Shown in pieces: positions 15,768 through 23,213 of a stretch of 34,023 bases of DNA (the stretch's first letter is position 1; each line of letters starts with the position of its first letter). The stretch is from positions 1 through 34,023 of the forward strand of contig JBGSTO010000720.1 in the NCBI GenBank assembly GCA_041736465.1, read 5' to 3'. The notes under the pieces were generated by a model. It did not search any database and was not told where the DNA came from. It saw only the letters and a program-made list of their open reading frames with translations. The position numbers and the translations under genes are program-made. This stretch comes from JAJUJL01 sp041736465 (GTDB taxonomy: Bacteria; Chloroflexota; Anaerolineae; Anaerolineales; UBA4823).

Positions 15768-16562
15768 CTATTTTAACCGCTCTGCCAGGGTAATCAAGCC
15801 CTGCTTTTCCGGCGCGTCGGAGCCCAGGACGCGCAGCTCAAACGCGTATTCACCATCCTGCCAGCGCAGGGTGCGCTGCGCCATCGAGGCATCCCAGGTG
15901 AGGTCGAGCTGCGCGCCGGCCTCAGCCGCCTGTTCCGGCGAGATTGTCGTGCCTTCCGGCAGCCGCCAGCCGCCGGATACGTACTCGCCGGGCAGCCCTC
16001 CTACGGTGACGGCTTCGATCGCCGCCGCCGGGCCGACGGCAGCCTGCTCTTGAATGCCTCTCAACGGGCGCTGGGTCAGGTACAGGTTGTAGGCTTCCGC
16101 CCGGTAGAAAGAGCGCACGGTGAGCGTGACTGCTTCGTAGCGCATCCCTGCCAGCTCCACGCCACCCCCGACCGGCACCATTCTGACCGGATAACCGGCT
16201 TCATCCTCAGCTTCAGCCTGCGTCAGGGGAAATTCCTGGGCGCCGGAAAGATCGCCGGAGACGATTACACCGGGGGTGTCCAAAGGAATGATCAGGTGGT
16301 CGCCCTGTTCGGGCAGGAAGAAGCGCCACAGCTGCTCTCCCAGGGCATACAATCCTGGCGAGGTGAACAGGCCAATGGCGATCACCACCAGCAGCGCCAA
16401 TCCAACACTTACCAGGCGGCGGCGTCCCCAACCCAATGCCTGCTGCCGCCATGGCGCCGACTGCAGGCGCTGGTAGAAGCGCTTGCCGGGCCTGGGCTGG
16501 AAATTGAGCAGCAGATCTTCGATTTGCTGCTCCTCAAGGGGATGCAGGGGAGGGGTGGGCAT
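15768..16562 (-). CDS. Putative anti-sigma factor with DUF4367-like domain
   Basis: A protein of 264 residues with a short cytoplasmic N-terminus (about 1-48, rich in Gln, Arg and Pro), one membrane span (about 50-67, VSVGLALLVVIAIGLF), and an external C-terminal domain. That domain ends in the pattern GGLPGEYVSGGW, LDLTWDASM, YAFELRVLG and then ITLAERL, which matches the general form of DUF4367 domains found on sigma-associated membrane proteins. The ATG at 16562 lies five bases beyond the sigma factor's stop, so the two are translationally linked. Frames extending further upstream overlap the sigma gene and look like its shadow. By position and topology it is probably the anti-sigma factor holding the ECF sigma at the membrane. 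No zinc-binding HxxxCxxC motif is present, so it is not a ZAS-type anti-sigma. Confidence 0.75.
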   Translation of the reverse strand: MPTPPLHPLEEQQIEDLLLNFQPRPGKRFYQRLQSAPWRQQALGWGRRRLVSVGLALLVVIAIGLFTSPGLYALGEQLWRFFLPEQGDHLIIPLDTPGVIVSGDLSGAQEFPLTQAEAEDEAGYPVRMVPVGGGVELAGMRYEAVTLTVRSFYRAEAYNLYLTQRPLRGIQEQAAVGPAAAIEAVTVGGLPGEYVSGGWRLPEGTTISPEQAAEAGAQLDLTWDASMAQRTLRWQDGEYAFELRVLGSDAPEKQGLITLAERLK

Positions 16563-16567
16563 CGCTT

Positions 16568-17122
16568 TTATCTCTCCTCGGGCCACGCGCTGCGTATAGC
16601 TTGCAGCCCCCGGCGAATATTGACCGAGACGGTGTTTTCCAGCATTCCCAGATGTGCGGCGATCTCCTTCACGGGCCATTCCAGCAGGTAGCGCAGCACC
16701 AGCATCTCCTGCTGCGCGGCGGGAAGCTGCTGCAGCAGGCTGACTACAATGCCAAGCTGCTGCTGCCGGAGCAGGCGTTCTTCTGGCCCTGGCAGGCTGG
16801 ATGGCGCTGCAGACAGCGTCTCTTCGCTGTTCCACAGCGGCTCCAGAGCGGCGCGCCCTTTCCTCCTGCGCTGCGTGTCGATGACCAGGTTGCGGGCGAT
16901 GCGGATCAGCCAGCTCAATCCGGCCTCCGGACTGCCCGAAAAGCTGGTGCGTGCCTTCCATGCTCTGGTGAAAGTTTCGGCTGTCAGATCTTCTACCTCC
17001 TCCGTAGGGCCGCCGTGCATGCCGTAGATATAGCGAAAGACCGCCAGGTGGTGGCTTTCGAACAGCCGGTCGAAGGCTGCTGGCTCACGCAAGGGGTGTG
17101 TTGAGCTGGCGGGGTTGTCCAA
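16568..17122 (-). CDS. ECF-type RNA polymerase sigma factor
   Basis: Directs RNA polymerase to a set of stress- or envelope-related promoters. It has 184 residues. Region 2 is FDRLFESHHLAVFRYIYGM followed by VEDLTAETFTRAWKA, the -10-binding core. Region 4 is QQEMLVLRYLLEWPVKEIAAHLGMLENTVSVNIRRGLQAIRS, an HTH that binds the -35. The start chosen is TTG at 17120-17122; no ATG exists near the N-terminus and no good Shine-Dalgarno sequence is visible, so the exact start is uncertain. Its own anti-sigma gene follows after five bases. The sigma itself is probably autoregulated, but I could not find a clear ECF promoter. Confidence 0.9.
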   Translation of the reverse strand: MDNPASSTHPLREPAAFDRLFESHHLAVFRYIYGMHGGPTEEVEDLTAETFTRAWKARTSFSGSPEAGLSWLIRIARNLVIDTQRRRKGRAALEPLWNSEETLSAAPSSLPGPEERLLRQQQLGIVVSLLQQLPAAQQEMLVLRYLLEWPVKEIAAHLGMLENTVSVNIRRGLQAIRSAWPEER

Positions 17123-17614
17123 TGGGGGTCCGATTCGTGGAACGCAGCCGCCGGTGAATGCCTTTGCATGCTTAAACGCAGCAGGGGTGAGAATATGACA
17201 GGTGCGGTGATAACAGTAACACCCTTCCGGCAGCGATCTGGCCTAGCAGGCGTGCGGCTTGCAGGTAGCTTGCATTATAACCTGAAGCGTGACAGGCGCT
17301 GGTTTAGCCCGTACATTTCACAGCCTGGAGATCTCATGGGGGTAGCACGTCGCGACTGCCAGGTTCGTTACCAGGTTGCGAGAGTCCGTACTATTTCTAG
17401 GACAGTACCTGAATAAAGTCCAAAGAACTTTGTGACATTTATTACTATACAGGTGATGCAACTTATCGCTACAATCTTTTAGATTGTCGCTGCACGGCGT
17501 ATGTTTCAGACAAAAAGGTGAGGTTGTCTAGGCAGAATTTCATCGACCGAGGTGTCAAGACTGCCACAAGCTGGCGGTTTCTATCCATTCATTCGCAGGG
17601 AAAAAGGAGACAAA
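17123..17614. other. 492-base non-coding gap between divergent operons
   Basis: No convincing gene lies here; an 82-codon plus-strand frame at 17168-17416 has no family-like sequence. Contents I can see: TATAAT on the minus strand (17274-17279), a possible -10 for the sigma gene but 150 bases from its start; a direct repeat CCAGGTT at 17359 and 17371 (12-base spacing, about one helix turn); the palindrome ACAATCT-TTT-AGATTGT (17471-17487); and a ribosome site AAAAAGGAGA just before the DUF4418 ATG. The gap is large for this compact window and probably holds control elements for both operons or an unrecognised small RNA. Confidence 0.5.
17471..17487. promoter_or_regulatory. Palindrome ahead of the DUF4418-ABC operon
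   Basis: Arms ACAATCT and AGATTGT flank TTT. The left arm overlaps TACAAT (17470-17475), a plausible -10 for the plus-strand operon, so a repressor bound here would block it. The site is about 130 bases upstream of the first ATG. The inference rests on position and symmetry only. Confidence 0.35.
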
Positions 17615-18049
17615 ATGAACAGGCTCATGGGTGGGTTAATTATTCTGTTGGCTTTGGTGATTGGCATCGTACCGGCGTTCACCGACTGCCAGTCGCAGGG
17701 GCGGTCGCTGACCACAGCCGATGGCAGGAGCATTCCGATGAAGTGCCATTGGACCGGTCTGGCTGAGATCGGGGTCGCCGTTCCGTTGGGTCTGACCGGC
17801 CTTTTCAACCTGCGCAAGCAGCGCAAAGATACCTCTCGCTTTTTGGCAGTTTTTGGATTGGCATCTGGCGCGCTTGCCATTTTGTTTCCGACGGTCTTGA
17901 TCGGTGTGTGCGGTAATCCGGATATGATCTGCAATATGATTATGCGACCTACGATGATCGCCGCCGGCATTTTGGCTATTGCAGCCAGCGCCGTGCTGTT
18001 TGCGAACGCCAAGGATTCCAGGTCGCAGGCGGTTAGCGCGGCATCATGA
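17615..18049 (+). CDS. DUF4418 family membrane protein
   Basis: A protein of 144 residues with about four hydrophobic segments. It matches the DUF4418 pattern: the first helix ends in TDCQSQ, then comes PMKCHWTGLAEIG and later LIGVCGNPDMICNMIMRPTMI. The Cys, Met and His residues in these three places are the striking feature and look like soft-metal ligands or redox pairs near the membrane surface; this is my inference, as the family has no known function. The ATG at 17615 has a strong AAGGAGA site; frames extending further upstream are not protein-like. The stop overlaps the start of the permease gene in ATGA (18046-18049), so the two are translationally coupled, and the ATPase gene follows. 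Base composition is less GC-rich than in the metabolic genes. Confidence 0.82.
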   Translation: MNRLMGGLIILLALVIGIVPAFTDCQSQGRSLTTADGRSIPMKCHWTGLAEIGVAVPLGLTGLFNLRKQRKDTSRFLAVFGLASGALAILFPTVLIGVCGNPDMICNMIMRPTMIAAGILAIAASAVLFANAKDSRSQAVSAAS

Positions 18050-19239
18050 ACCTGCTTCAACTGGCGTGGAGAAATATCTCCGGCAATGCCTTTCGAAGCG
18101 GTGTCGTCTTAATTTGCGCTCTGCTGGTAGCTGCTTTCACCCTGTTCGGAACCTTGCTGCTGAGGGGGGCAGCTACCAGCCTCAAGCTGGCAGCGGATAG
18201 ACTGGGCGCCGACATCCTGGTGATCCCATCCGGGACGGAAGCCATGATCGAAGGCGCCCTGCTGATGGGCGTGCCGGCGCAGTTCTGGATGCCGGCAGAG
18301 AACGCTGCGAGGCTGGCAGACATACCGGGCGTCGCGTCTGTATCCAGCCAGGTCTATCTCACCACCCTGATTGGAGCATCTTGCTGCTCGGTGCCGAATA
18401 TGTTCATGGTTGCCTACGAGCCGGAGACCGACTTTACCGTGCGCCCCTGGCTTAGTCAGGATTTGAGCGCGGGGCTGCATCAGGGTGAGGTTATCGGCGG
18501 CGCGAATATCGTTGCCACCGAGGGGGATCATAACATCCGGGTGTATGGTTATCTGACGACCCTCAAGGCGAACCTCGAGCCGACCGGCACGGGGTTGGAT
18601 CAAACCATATTCTTCTCGATGGACACTGCGATAGAGATTGCCCGCACTTCTGAGACTGAGGCAGAAAAGCCGCTGGCGATCCCTGTCGATCAGGTCTCGG
18701 CAGTTTTGATCAAGCTGGAGCCCGGCGCCGATTCGCGCGAAGTTGCCGTGAAAATCATCCAGAACATTCAGGGGGTTACACCGATCGAGAGCGCCAACCT
18801 TTTCCAATCTTCGCGCAAGCAGCTCACCAGCCTGCTCACTGCGGTCGCCATCATGTTGGGATTGACCTGGGGGTTGTCGGTGCTGTTGATCGGTCTGGTC
18901 TTCTCGATGGCTGCCAACGAGCGGCGTAGGGAGCTGGGCGTGCTGCGCGCCATCGGGGCAACCCGCCGCTACATTACCCAATCGCTGTTGGTAGAAGCAG
19001 GCGCGCTGGCAGCCTGTGGAGGCGGGGTTGGCATATTTCTGGCCGTGCTGGCGCTGTATCTCTTCCGAAGGCTGATTGTGGTTTCATTTGGCCTGCCTCT
19101 CCTGCTGCCATCGCCTGGATCCTTGCTGCTTCAGGTTGCAGCGGGTATTGCAGTTTCTCTGTTCACAGTTTTCCTGGCGGTTCTGTTCCCGGCGGTTAAG
19201 ATCAGCCGGCTGGATCCGGCGATCGCGATGAGGGAATAG
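18046..19239 (+). CDS. ABC transporter permease, FtsX/MacB type
   Basis: A protein of 397 residues with the FtsX-like layout: an N-terminal membrane helix after MNLLQLAWRNISGNAFRSG, a large external domain (about 50-260), then three C-terminal helices. The last part carries ERRRELGVLRAIGATRRYI, the coupling region that contacts the ATPase, and ends with KISRLDPAIAMRE, the typical 'R.dPa.aLr' tail. The external domain has SCCSVPNMFMVAYEP, with two adjacent Cys and two Met. It starts inside the stop of the DUF4418 gene (ATGA overlap), and the ATPase gene begins five bases after its stop. Families of this shape act as mechanotransmission or lipoprotein-release machines as well as exporters, so transport of a solute is not certain. 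Confidence 0.9.
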   Translation: MNLLQLAWRNISGNAFRSGVVLICALLVAAFTLFGTLLLRGAATSLKLAADRLGADILVIPSGTEAMIEGALLMGVPAQFWMPAENAARLADIPGVASVSSQVYLTTLIGASCCSVPNMFMVAYEPETDFTVRPWLSQDLSAGLHQGEVIGGANIVATEGDHNIRVYGYLTTLKANLEPTGTGLDQTIFFSMDTAIEIARTSETEAEKPLAIPVDQVSAVLIKLEPGADSREVAVKIIQNIQGVTPIESANLFQSSRKQLTSLLTAVAIMLGLTWGLSVLLIGLVFSMAANERRRELGVLRAIGATRRYITQSLLVEAGALAACGGGVGIFLAVLALYLFRRLIVVSFGLPLLLPSPGSLLLQVAAGIAVSLFTVFLAVLFPAVKISRLDPAIAMRE

Positions 19240-19244
19240 GCGCC

Positions 19245-19940
19245 ATGATCGTGCTGAAAGATATCACGAAAATATACGATCTGGGCAAGGGCAGCTCTTT
19301 GACCGCCGTACACGAGATCAACCTGGAGATCTGCCGGAATGAGTTCGCGGTGCTCGTCGGGCGCTCCGGCTCTGGCAAGACGACGCTGCTCAATCTTGCC
19401 GCCGGGCTGACCAGGCCCACCTCGGGCCAGGTGTGCGTGGATGGGGTAGATCTGTGGACGCTGAACGACCAGCAGCAGTCGGCTTTACGAAACAAGAAGA
19501 TCGGTTTCGTCTTCCAGTTTCCCAGCCTGCTACCGGCGCTGACCGTGTATGAAAATGTGCTGATGCCTGCATCATTCACGGCAGAACAACGCCCGAACGA
19601 AGTGCACGAACGGGTGCTTGCCATGCTGGACAGCGTCGGGCTTTCTCAGAAGCTGGATGCTTATCCGCGCCAGCTTTCCGCCGGGCAGCAGCAGCGGGTT
19701 GTCGTCGCCCGCGCCCTGATGAACCGGCCCGAAATCATCCTGGCGGATGAGCCGACCAGCAACCTGGATGAAAAAACCGAGTTGGAGATCATGGATTTAC
19801 TCCACGACCTCCACGTCCGGCTTGGTTTGACGATTCTGTTGGTCACACATACCACCCAGCTTGTTACCGCGGAGATACGCAAAATCGAGATGGCGGAAGG
19901 TCAGATCGTAAACCAATCTGCCGCGGCGGTAAACGCGTAG
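19245..19940 (+). CDS. ABC transporter ATP-binding protein (LolD/MacB type)
   Basis: The ATPase of the preceding permease, with 231 residues. Walker A is GRSGSGKTT (39-47), the Q-loop is in FVFQFPSLLPALTVYENV, the signature is LSAGQQQR (143-150), Walker B is IILADE (163-168) followed by PTSNLD, and the H-loop is VTHTTQL. The motifs after the Q-loop and the small size place it with LolD, MacB and FtsE-like ATPases that pair with FtsX-type permeases. The ATG at 19245 follows the permease stop by five bases. The downstream rluB-type gene converges with 43 bases between; no clear terminator is seen there. Confidence 0.95.
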   Translation: MIVLKDITKIYDLGKGSSLTAVHEINLEICRNEFAVLVGRSGSGKTTLLNLAAGLTRPTSGQVCVDGVDLWTLNDQQQSALRNKKIGFVFQFPSLLPALTVYENVLMPASFTAEQRPNEVHERVLAMLDSVGLSQKLDAYPRQLSAGQQQRVVVARALMNRPEIILADEPTSNLDEKTELEIMDLLHDLHVRLGLTILLVTHTTQLVTAEIRKIEMAEGQIVNQSAAAVNA

Positions 19941-19983
19941 ACCGGGGAAAAGGTGGTCAGCCTGGCGAGCGCCCCTGGAAAGA

Positions 19984-20916
19984 TCAGGGCCTGCTTTTCT
20001 TCCGAACGCCGCGCGGCGTCTCGTCCGGCTGGCGCCTGCTGCCCGGCGACTGGGATCGTCCGGATTTTGGGGGTCTTGGGCTGTTGGGCGGAGGCTTGCG
20101 ACCGCCGGGCTGGCGGGGAGCAGGTGGACGGCGAGAGCTGCCTGGTGAAGGCGATCGCCGCTCCTGGGCAGTCCTGCGTCCCCGGTAGGGCTTCTCGGCA
20201 GGCGGCGCGCCGCTGCTCAGGTTGGCAATTTCGCGGGCGTTCAGGTAGCGCCACTGGCGCGATTTTAGCGAGCCTAACTCCAGGCTGCCGATGCGCACCC
20301 GCAGGATGCGCACCACGGGCAGTCCCAGCAGTGTGCCGACCTCGCGAATCTGGCGCTTGCGCCCCTCTTTCATGATTACCCGCAGCCACTGGCCTTTTCC
20401 GCTGGTATCCTGGGATTGAACATCGGCAGGCAGGGTGCGGGTGCCATCTTCCAACACCACACCGCGCCGCCAGGCTTCCAACTGTTCGAGGTCGGGCCGG
20501 CGCGCCACCAGCACGCGGTATTCTTTCTCGTGCTCGTAGCGCGGGTGGGTGAGCATGTTGGCAAGCTCACCGTCGTTGGTCATCAAGATCAAGCCTTCGC
20601 TGTCCTCGTCCAGGCGGCCTACTGGGTACAGCCTGCCGGGGGCCTCTACCAGGTCGCGCACGGTTTGCCGCCCGAACGGGTCAGTTACCGTCGAAACCAC
20701 GCCGCGCGGCTTGTGCAGCATGATATACATGGGGGGTTCGGCGGTCTGCACCGCCCGCCCGTCTACCTCGATGCGATCGTTCTGCGGGTCGGCCTTCTGC
20801 CCGATGCGAGCGATTTGCCCGTTCAGGCGCACGCGCTCAGCCAGGATCAGCTCTTCACAGGCGCGCCGCGAACCAAAGCCGGCGTGGGAAAGGATCTTTT
20901 GCAAGCGCTCTTCCAT
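19984..20916 (-). CDS. RsuA/RluB-family pseudouridine synthase
   Basis: Converts uridine to pseudouridine in ribosomal RNA. It has 310 residues. The S4 RNA-binding domain is at the N-terminus (MEERLQKILSHAGFGSRRAC...), and the catalytic domain has the GRLDEDSEGL motif with catalytic Asp103, then LTHPRYEHEKEYRV and KEGRKRQIREVG. The first 240 residues are a complete RluB/RsuA-type enzyme. The last 70 or so are a low-complexity tail of Pro, Arg, Ser and Gly, probably disordered and RNA-binding. The ATG at 20916 has GGAG upstream and a TATAAT box 20 bases away. RluB modifies 23S RNA, RluE and RsuA other sites; which one applies here cannot be settled by eye, so I give no symbol. Confidence 0.9.
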   Translation of the reverse strand: MEERLQKILSHAGFGSRRACEELILAERVRLNGQIARIGQKADPQNDRIEVDGRAVQTAEPPMYIMLHKPRGVVSTVTDPFGRQTVRDLVEAPGRLYPVGRLDEDSEGLILMTNDGELANMLTHPRYEHEKEYRVLVARRPDLEQLEAWRRGVVLEDGTRTLPADVQSQDTSGKGQWLRVIMKEGRKRQIREVGTLLGLPVVRILRVRIGSLELGSLKSRQWRYLNAREIANLSSGAPPAEKPYRGRRTAQERRSPSPGSSRRPPAPRQPGGRKPPPNSPRPPKSGRSQSPGSRRQPDETPRGVRKKSRP

Positions 20917-20936
20917 TTTATTATTCTCCGGAGATC

Positions 20937-20942
20937 ATTATA
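20937..20942 (-). promoter_or_regulatory. -10 box of the pseudouridine synthase gene
   Basis: Perfect minus-strand TATAAT, giving a start near 20930 and a short leader that contains the GGAGA ribosome site. No TGn extension and no convincing -35 are seen. Confidence 0.55.
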
Positions 20943-21004
20943 ACCCCTACCTGCCACCGCAGATGATGGGAGAACGCAGCCCGTGCCCTGAACAGCACCT
21001 TCCC

Positions 21005-21646
21005 CTAGAGAGTCCCCGCCAGGTTGAAGAGAGCGTGCAGAATGATCGCCGGATAGATACTGCCGGTCTTGACTCGGGTGTAGCCGAAAGCCAGGCCGAC
21101 GATCGTCGAGAAGCCTACCTGGAACAGGATGAAACCGGTGGGGTAGTGACCGAGGTTGTTCAGGTGGGCGCTGGCAAAGATCACGGTGCTGAGAATGATG
21201 GTCAGCCAATCCGCGCTGCGTGCAGGGTACAGCTTTCCAAAGCCGAACAGCAGCATGGAGAGCAGCACTCCCCGGAAACAGCTCTCTTCCGCCAATGGGA
21301 CCACCACGCCTTCGAAGAACCAGGTGTTGGCTCCGAACGGCGTTTCGCCCAGGAACAAGCGGTACAGCAGCGGCGCGCCCGTGAAAAAGACTGCCATGCC
21401 CAGCAGCATCTTCCAGTGCTTTGTGATGCTGCTAATCTGGTAGCCGAAGAAGCGCGGCGCCCAAATGACCGGCATAAAGCCGATGAACAGGAAAACTGCA
21501 TCAGAAACGATATCGTTCACATAGGTGTTGAGCGGTTCTTGGGAAAGCACGGCGTAGATCGTATTGTTGGCGAATACCACGCCCCACACGAATGCCAATC
21601 CCCATAGGATGTACAGAACAGTGCGAGAGAGAGCTGCCGGTTTCAT
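21005..21646 (-). CDS. CPBP family intramembrane metalloprotease
   Basis: A polytopic protein of 213 residues with the three CPBP (Abi/CAAX protease-like) motifs: EESCFR (Glu120, Glu121, Arg125), FASAH (His161) and HALFN (His204, Asn208). The Glu and His residues should bind the catalytic zinc inside the membrane. Bacterial members cleave or mature peptides and membrane proteins, or act in bacteriocin immunity; the substrate here is unknown. I choose the ATG at 21646, with GAGGA upstream. The ATG at 21670 would add eight residues and directly abuts the hydrolase stop, so either start keeps the gene coupled to the alpha/beta hydrolase upstream of it on the same strand. Confidence 0.88.
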   Translation of the reverse strand: MKPAALSRTVLYILWGLAFVWGVVFANNTIYAVLSQEPLNTYVNDIVSDAVFLFIGFMPVIWAPRFFGYQISSITKHWKMLLGMAVFFTGAPLLYRLFLGETPFGANTWFFEGVVVPLAEESCFRGVLLSMLLFGFGKLYPARSADWLTIILSTVIFASAHLNNLGHYPTGFILFQVGFSTIVGLAFGYTRVKTGSIYPAIILHALFNLAGTL

Positions 21647-21670
21647 CGCGCTTCCTCTTTGATGGAGCAT

Positions 21671-22561
21671 TTATTGGGCAAGAAATCGCAGGATAAGCTC
21701 GTTCACGAGCTCGGGCTGAGCCACCGCTGTGACATGGTGAGCGTTTGGAATCACCTCGACCTGGATCCCGGGGACCAGCTCTTTAGCTGCCTGAATGGCT
21801 GCTTCCAGTTGATTATAGATGCGTTCGTTTTCCCCCAGGATGAGCAGCACCGGGCATTTTATCTGGGCGAATTCTTCTTTGGTATAGACCCGTGGAAAGA
21901 CCTGGTTGATCAAGCCGCCGTAGATCATCGCGTTGAGAAAGAACGGTCCCCAATGGGGATCACGGGGCAGACCGTCGTGCATCCAGCTCACGCTGCGGCG
22001 CATGCTGCGTTCCAATCCTGGCAGCTTCGGGAAGAAACCATAGACGGCTTTCGGGATGAACATGTGGACGTAAAACGGCCTCATGTTGTAGATGGTGGCT
22101 GCCGGGCCGATCAAGATGAGTTTCTTGACCCTCTCTGGCAGCTTCATCGCGTAGTACGCGCTGGTAAAGCCGCCGTATGAGTTCCCTGCCAGAGCAAAAG
22201 TGTCGATCCCCAGACCGTTGATCAGTTCGGTGAACCACTGCAGGAAGTCGTCGAGCGACCGGACTGGTTTCACCGGATGGCTTTTATTGCCCTCCCCCAC
22301 AACATCGACCGCGAATACGCGGTAGTTCTGGCTTAATGCCTCTACGTTGCGGTACCAGGAAGCCGAGGCTGCCAGCAAGGCGTGTACCAGCACGACTGCC
22401 GGCGCGCCGGCTGGTCCGCTGGCGATGACGCAGGTTTCGCCAAAGCTCGTCTGAATCATCTGCTCGGTGTAGGGTACGGGCCAGCAGTCGAGAATCGCCT
22501 GGTAGCTCTGCATCACGATCGATTTACCCTCAGGTGATGTGAATACCGGTATGGTGCTCAT
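21671..22561 (-). CDS. Alpha/beta hydrolase
   Basis: A protein of 296 residues with the alpha/beta hydrolase fold. The oxyanion strand is VVLVHALLAASASWY, the nucleophile elbow is GNSYGG with Ser128, the acid is probably in the ILGENERIYN loop, and the catalytic His is in NAHHVTAV (275/276). The lid region (MRPFYVHMFIPKAVYGFFPKL) is hydrophobic, suggesting a lipid-like or ester substrate. Start: ATG at 22561 with GGAGG 12 bases upstream. An in-frame extension to 22660 exists, but it overlaps the end of the preceding gene in another frame and looks like a shadow. The gene is followed directly by the CPBP protease. Esterase, lactonase and haloperoxidase-like activities cannot be told apart here. 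Confidence 0.88.
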   Translation of the reverse strand: MSTIPVFTSPEGKSIVMQSYQAILDCWPVPYTEQMIQTSFGETCVIASGPAGAPAVVLVHALLAASASWYRNVEALSQNYRVFAVDVVGEGNKSHPVKPVRSLDDFLQWFTELINGLGIDTFALAGNSYGGFTSAYYAMKLPERVKKLILIGPAATIYNMRPFYVHMFIPKAVYGFFPKLPGLERSMRRSVSWMHDGLPRDPHWGPFFLNAMIYGGLINQVFPRVYTKEEFAQIKCPVLLILGENERIYNQLEAAIQAAKELVPGIQVEVIPNAHHVTAVAQPELVNELILRFLAQ

Positions 22562-22663
22562 GATTGGTTGCCTCCGGAAATGTTTATTAAGCAGATCAGC
22601 GTATCGAGGCGATGAACTGCTCCACCAACTGCTGGTCCCACTCTTCGACCGGGCCGGCAACCA

Positions 22664-23191
22664 TCACCAGCGCCCCGGACCGCCCCTGCCCTGGAACTGC
22701 GCAGTGGCTGACCGGAAAGCGATACCGTCTTTTGAGATGCCTTCGCTGATGTTGAGCATCGACTCCTGCCCGCGTATATCTATAGATTTTTGTTCAGTAA
22801 CAGACAGGTCGGTGTTGTACCAGATGCTGTCCGGGTTGCCGGATCCTTCCTGGATGATCCTGAGCATCTCCTCGATGTTGATGCTCGTGCCCTCGGGAAA
22901 CTGCGCCAGAAAGGCATGTGTCTTACCGCTTTGTGACGAATAGTTGATTACAGTGACCTCCCCGAAATGGATGCTGTATGGGGAGCCAAATCCGCTGGGG
23001 ATTTCGAAGTCGGCAATCTCCTCGCCAACTCGTACGGCTTCACCCGGATCTTCGCTGATATTTTCCTGCACCTGGTTTGCAAATATATTGAACGACACTA
23101 AGCCTGTGGCGACCACTGCCGCGCCCAGGCAAATGCACACCAGCACTACTGCAGCAATGACGATCAAGATTGTTTTGGTGGTCTTGTCCAT
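22664..23191 (-). CDS. Membrane-anchored hypothetical protein, C-terminus frameshifted
   Basis: A protein of 175 residues as it reads: a short basic start (MDKTTKT), one membrane anchor (about 8-40), then an external domain with alternating strands (FGEVTVINYSSQ, HAFLAQFPEGTS). The start is sound, with AGGAGATCATC directly before the ATG. The end is not. The frame stops at 22664 just after GRGGPGRW, while a neighbouring frame continues with ALVMVAGPVEEWDQQ and reaches TGA at 22596, where a strand and a final helix would be expected. One added G in a GGGG run (22675-22678 or 22686-22689) restores a single frame of about 198 residues. This is either a real recent mutation or a sequencing/assembly error. 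No function is recognised. Confidence 0.75.
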   Translation of the reverse strand: MDKTTKTILIVIAAVVLVCICLGAAVVATGLVSFNIFANQVQENISEDPGEAVRVGEEIADFEIPSGFGSPYSIHFGEVTVINYSSQSGKTHAFLAQFPEGTSINIEEMLRIIQEGSGNPDSIWYNTDLSVTEQKSIDIRGQESMLNISEGISKDGIAFRSATAQFQGRGGPGRW

Positions 23192-23213
23192 GATGATCTC
23201 CTTTAGAATTTCT

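Noticed and set aside
16563..16961. N-terminal extension of the anti-sigma frame into the sigma gene
   Set aside because: The extra 133 residues are low-complexity and lie wholly within the sigma coding region; the ATG at 16562 starts the recognisable protein.
17168..17416. An 82-codon plus-strand frame in the gap upstream of the DUF4418 gene
   Set aside because: No family-like sequence, no convincing ribosome site, and the composition resembles non-coding DNA.
22562..22660. N-terminal extension of the alpha/beta hydrolase
   Set aside because: Overlaps the out-of-frame tail of the preceding gene; the ATG at 22561 has an excellent GGAGG site and begins protein-like sequence.
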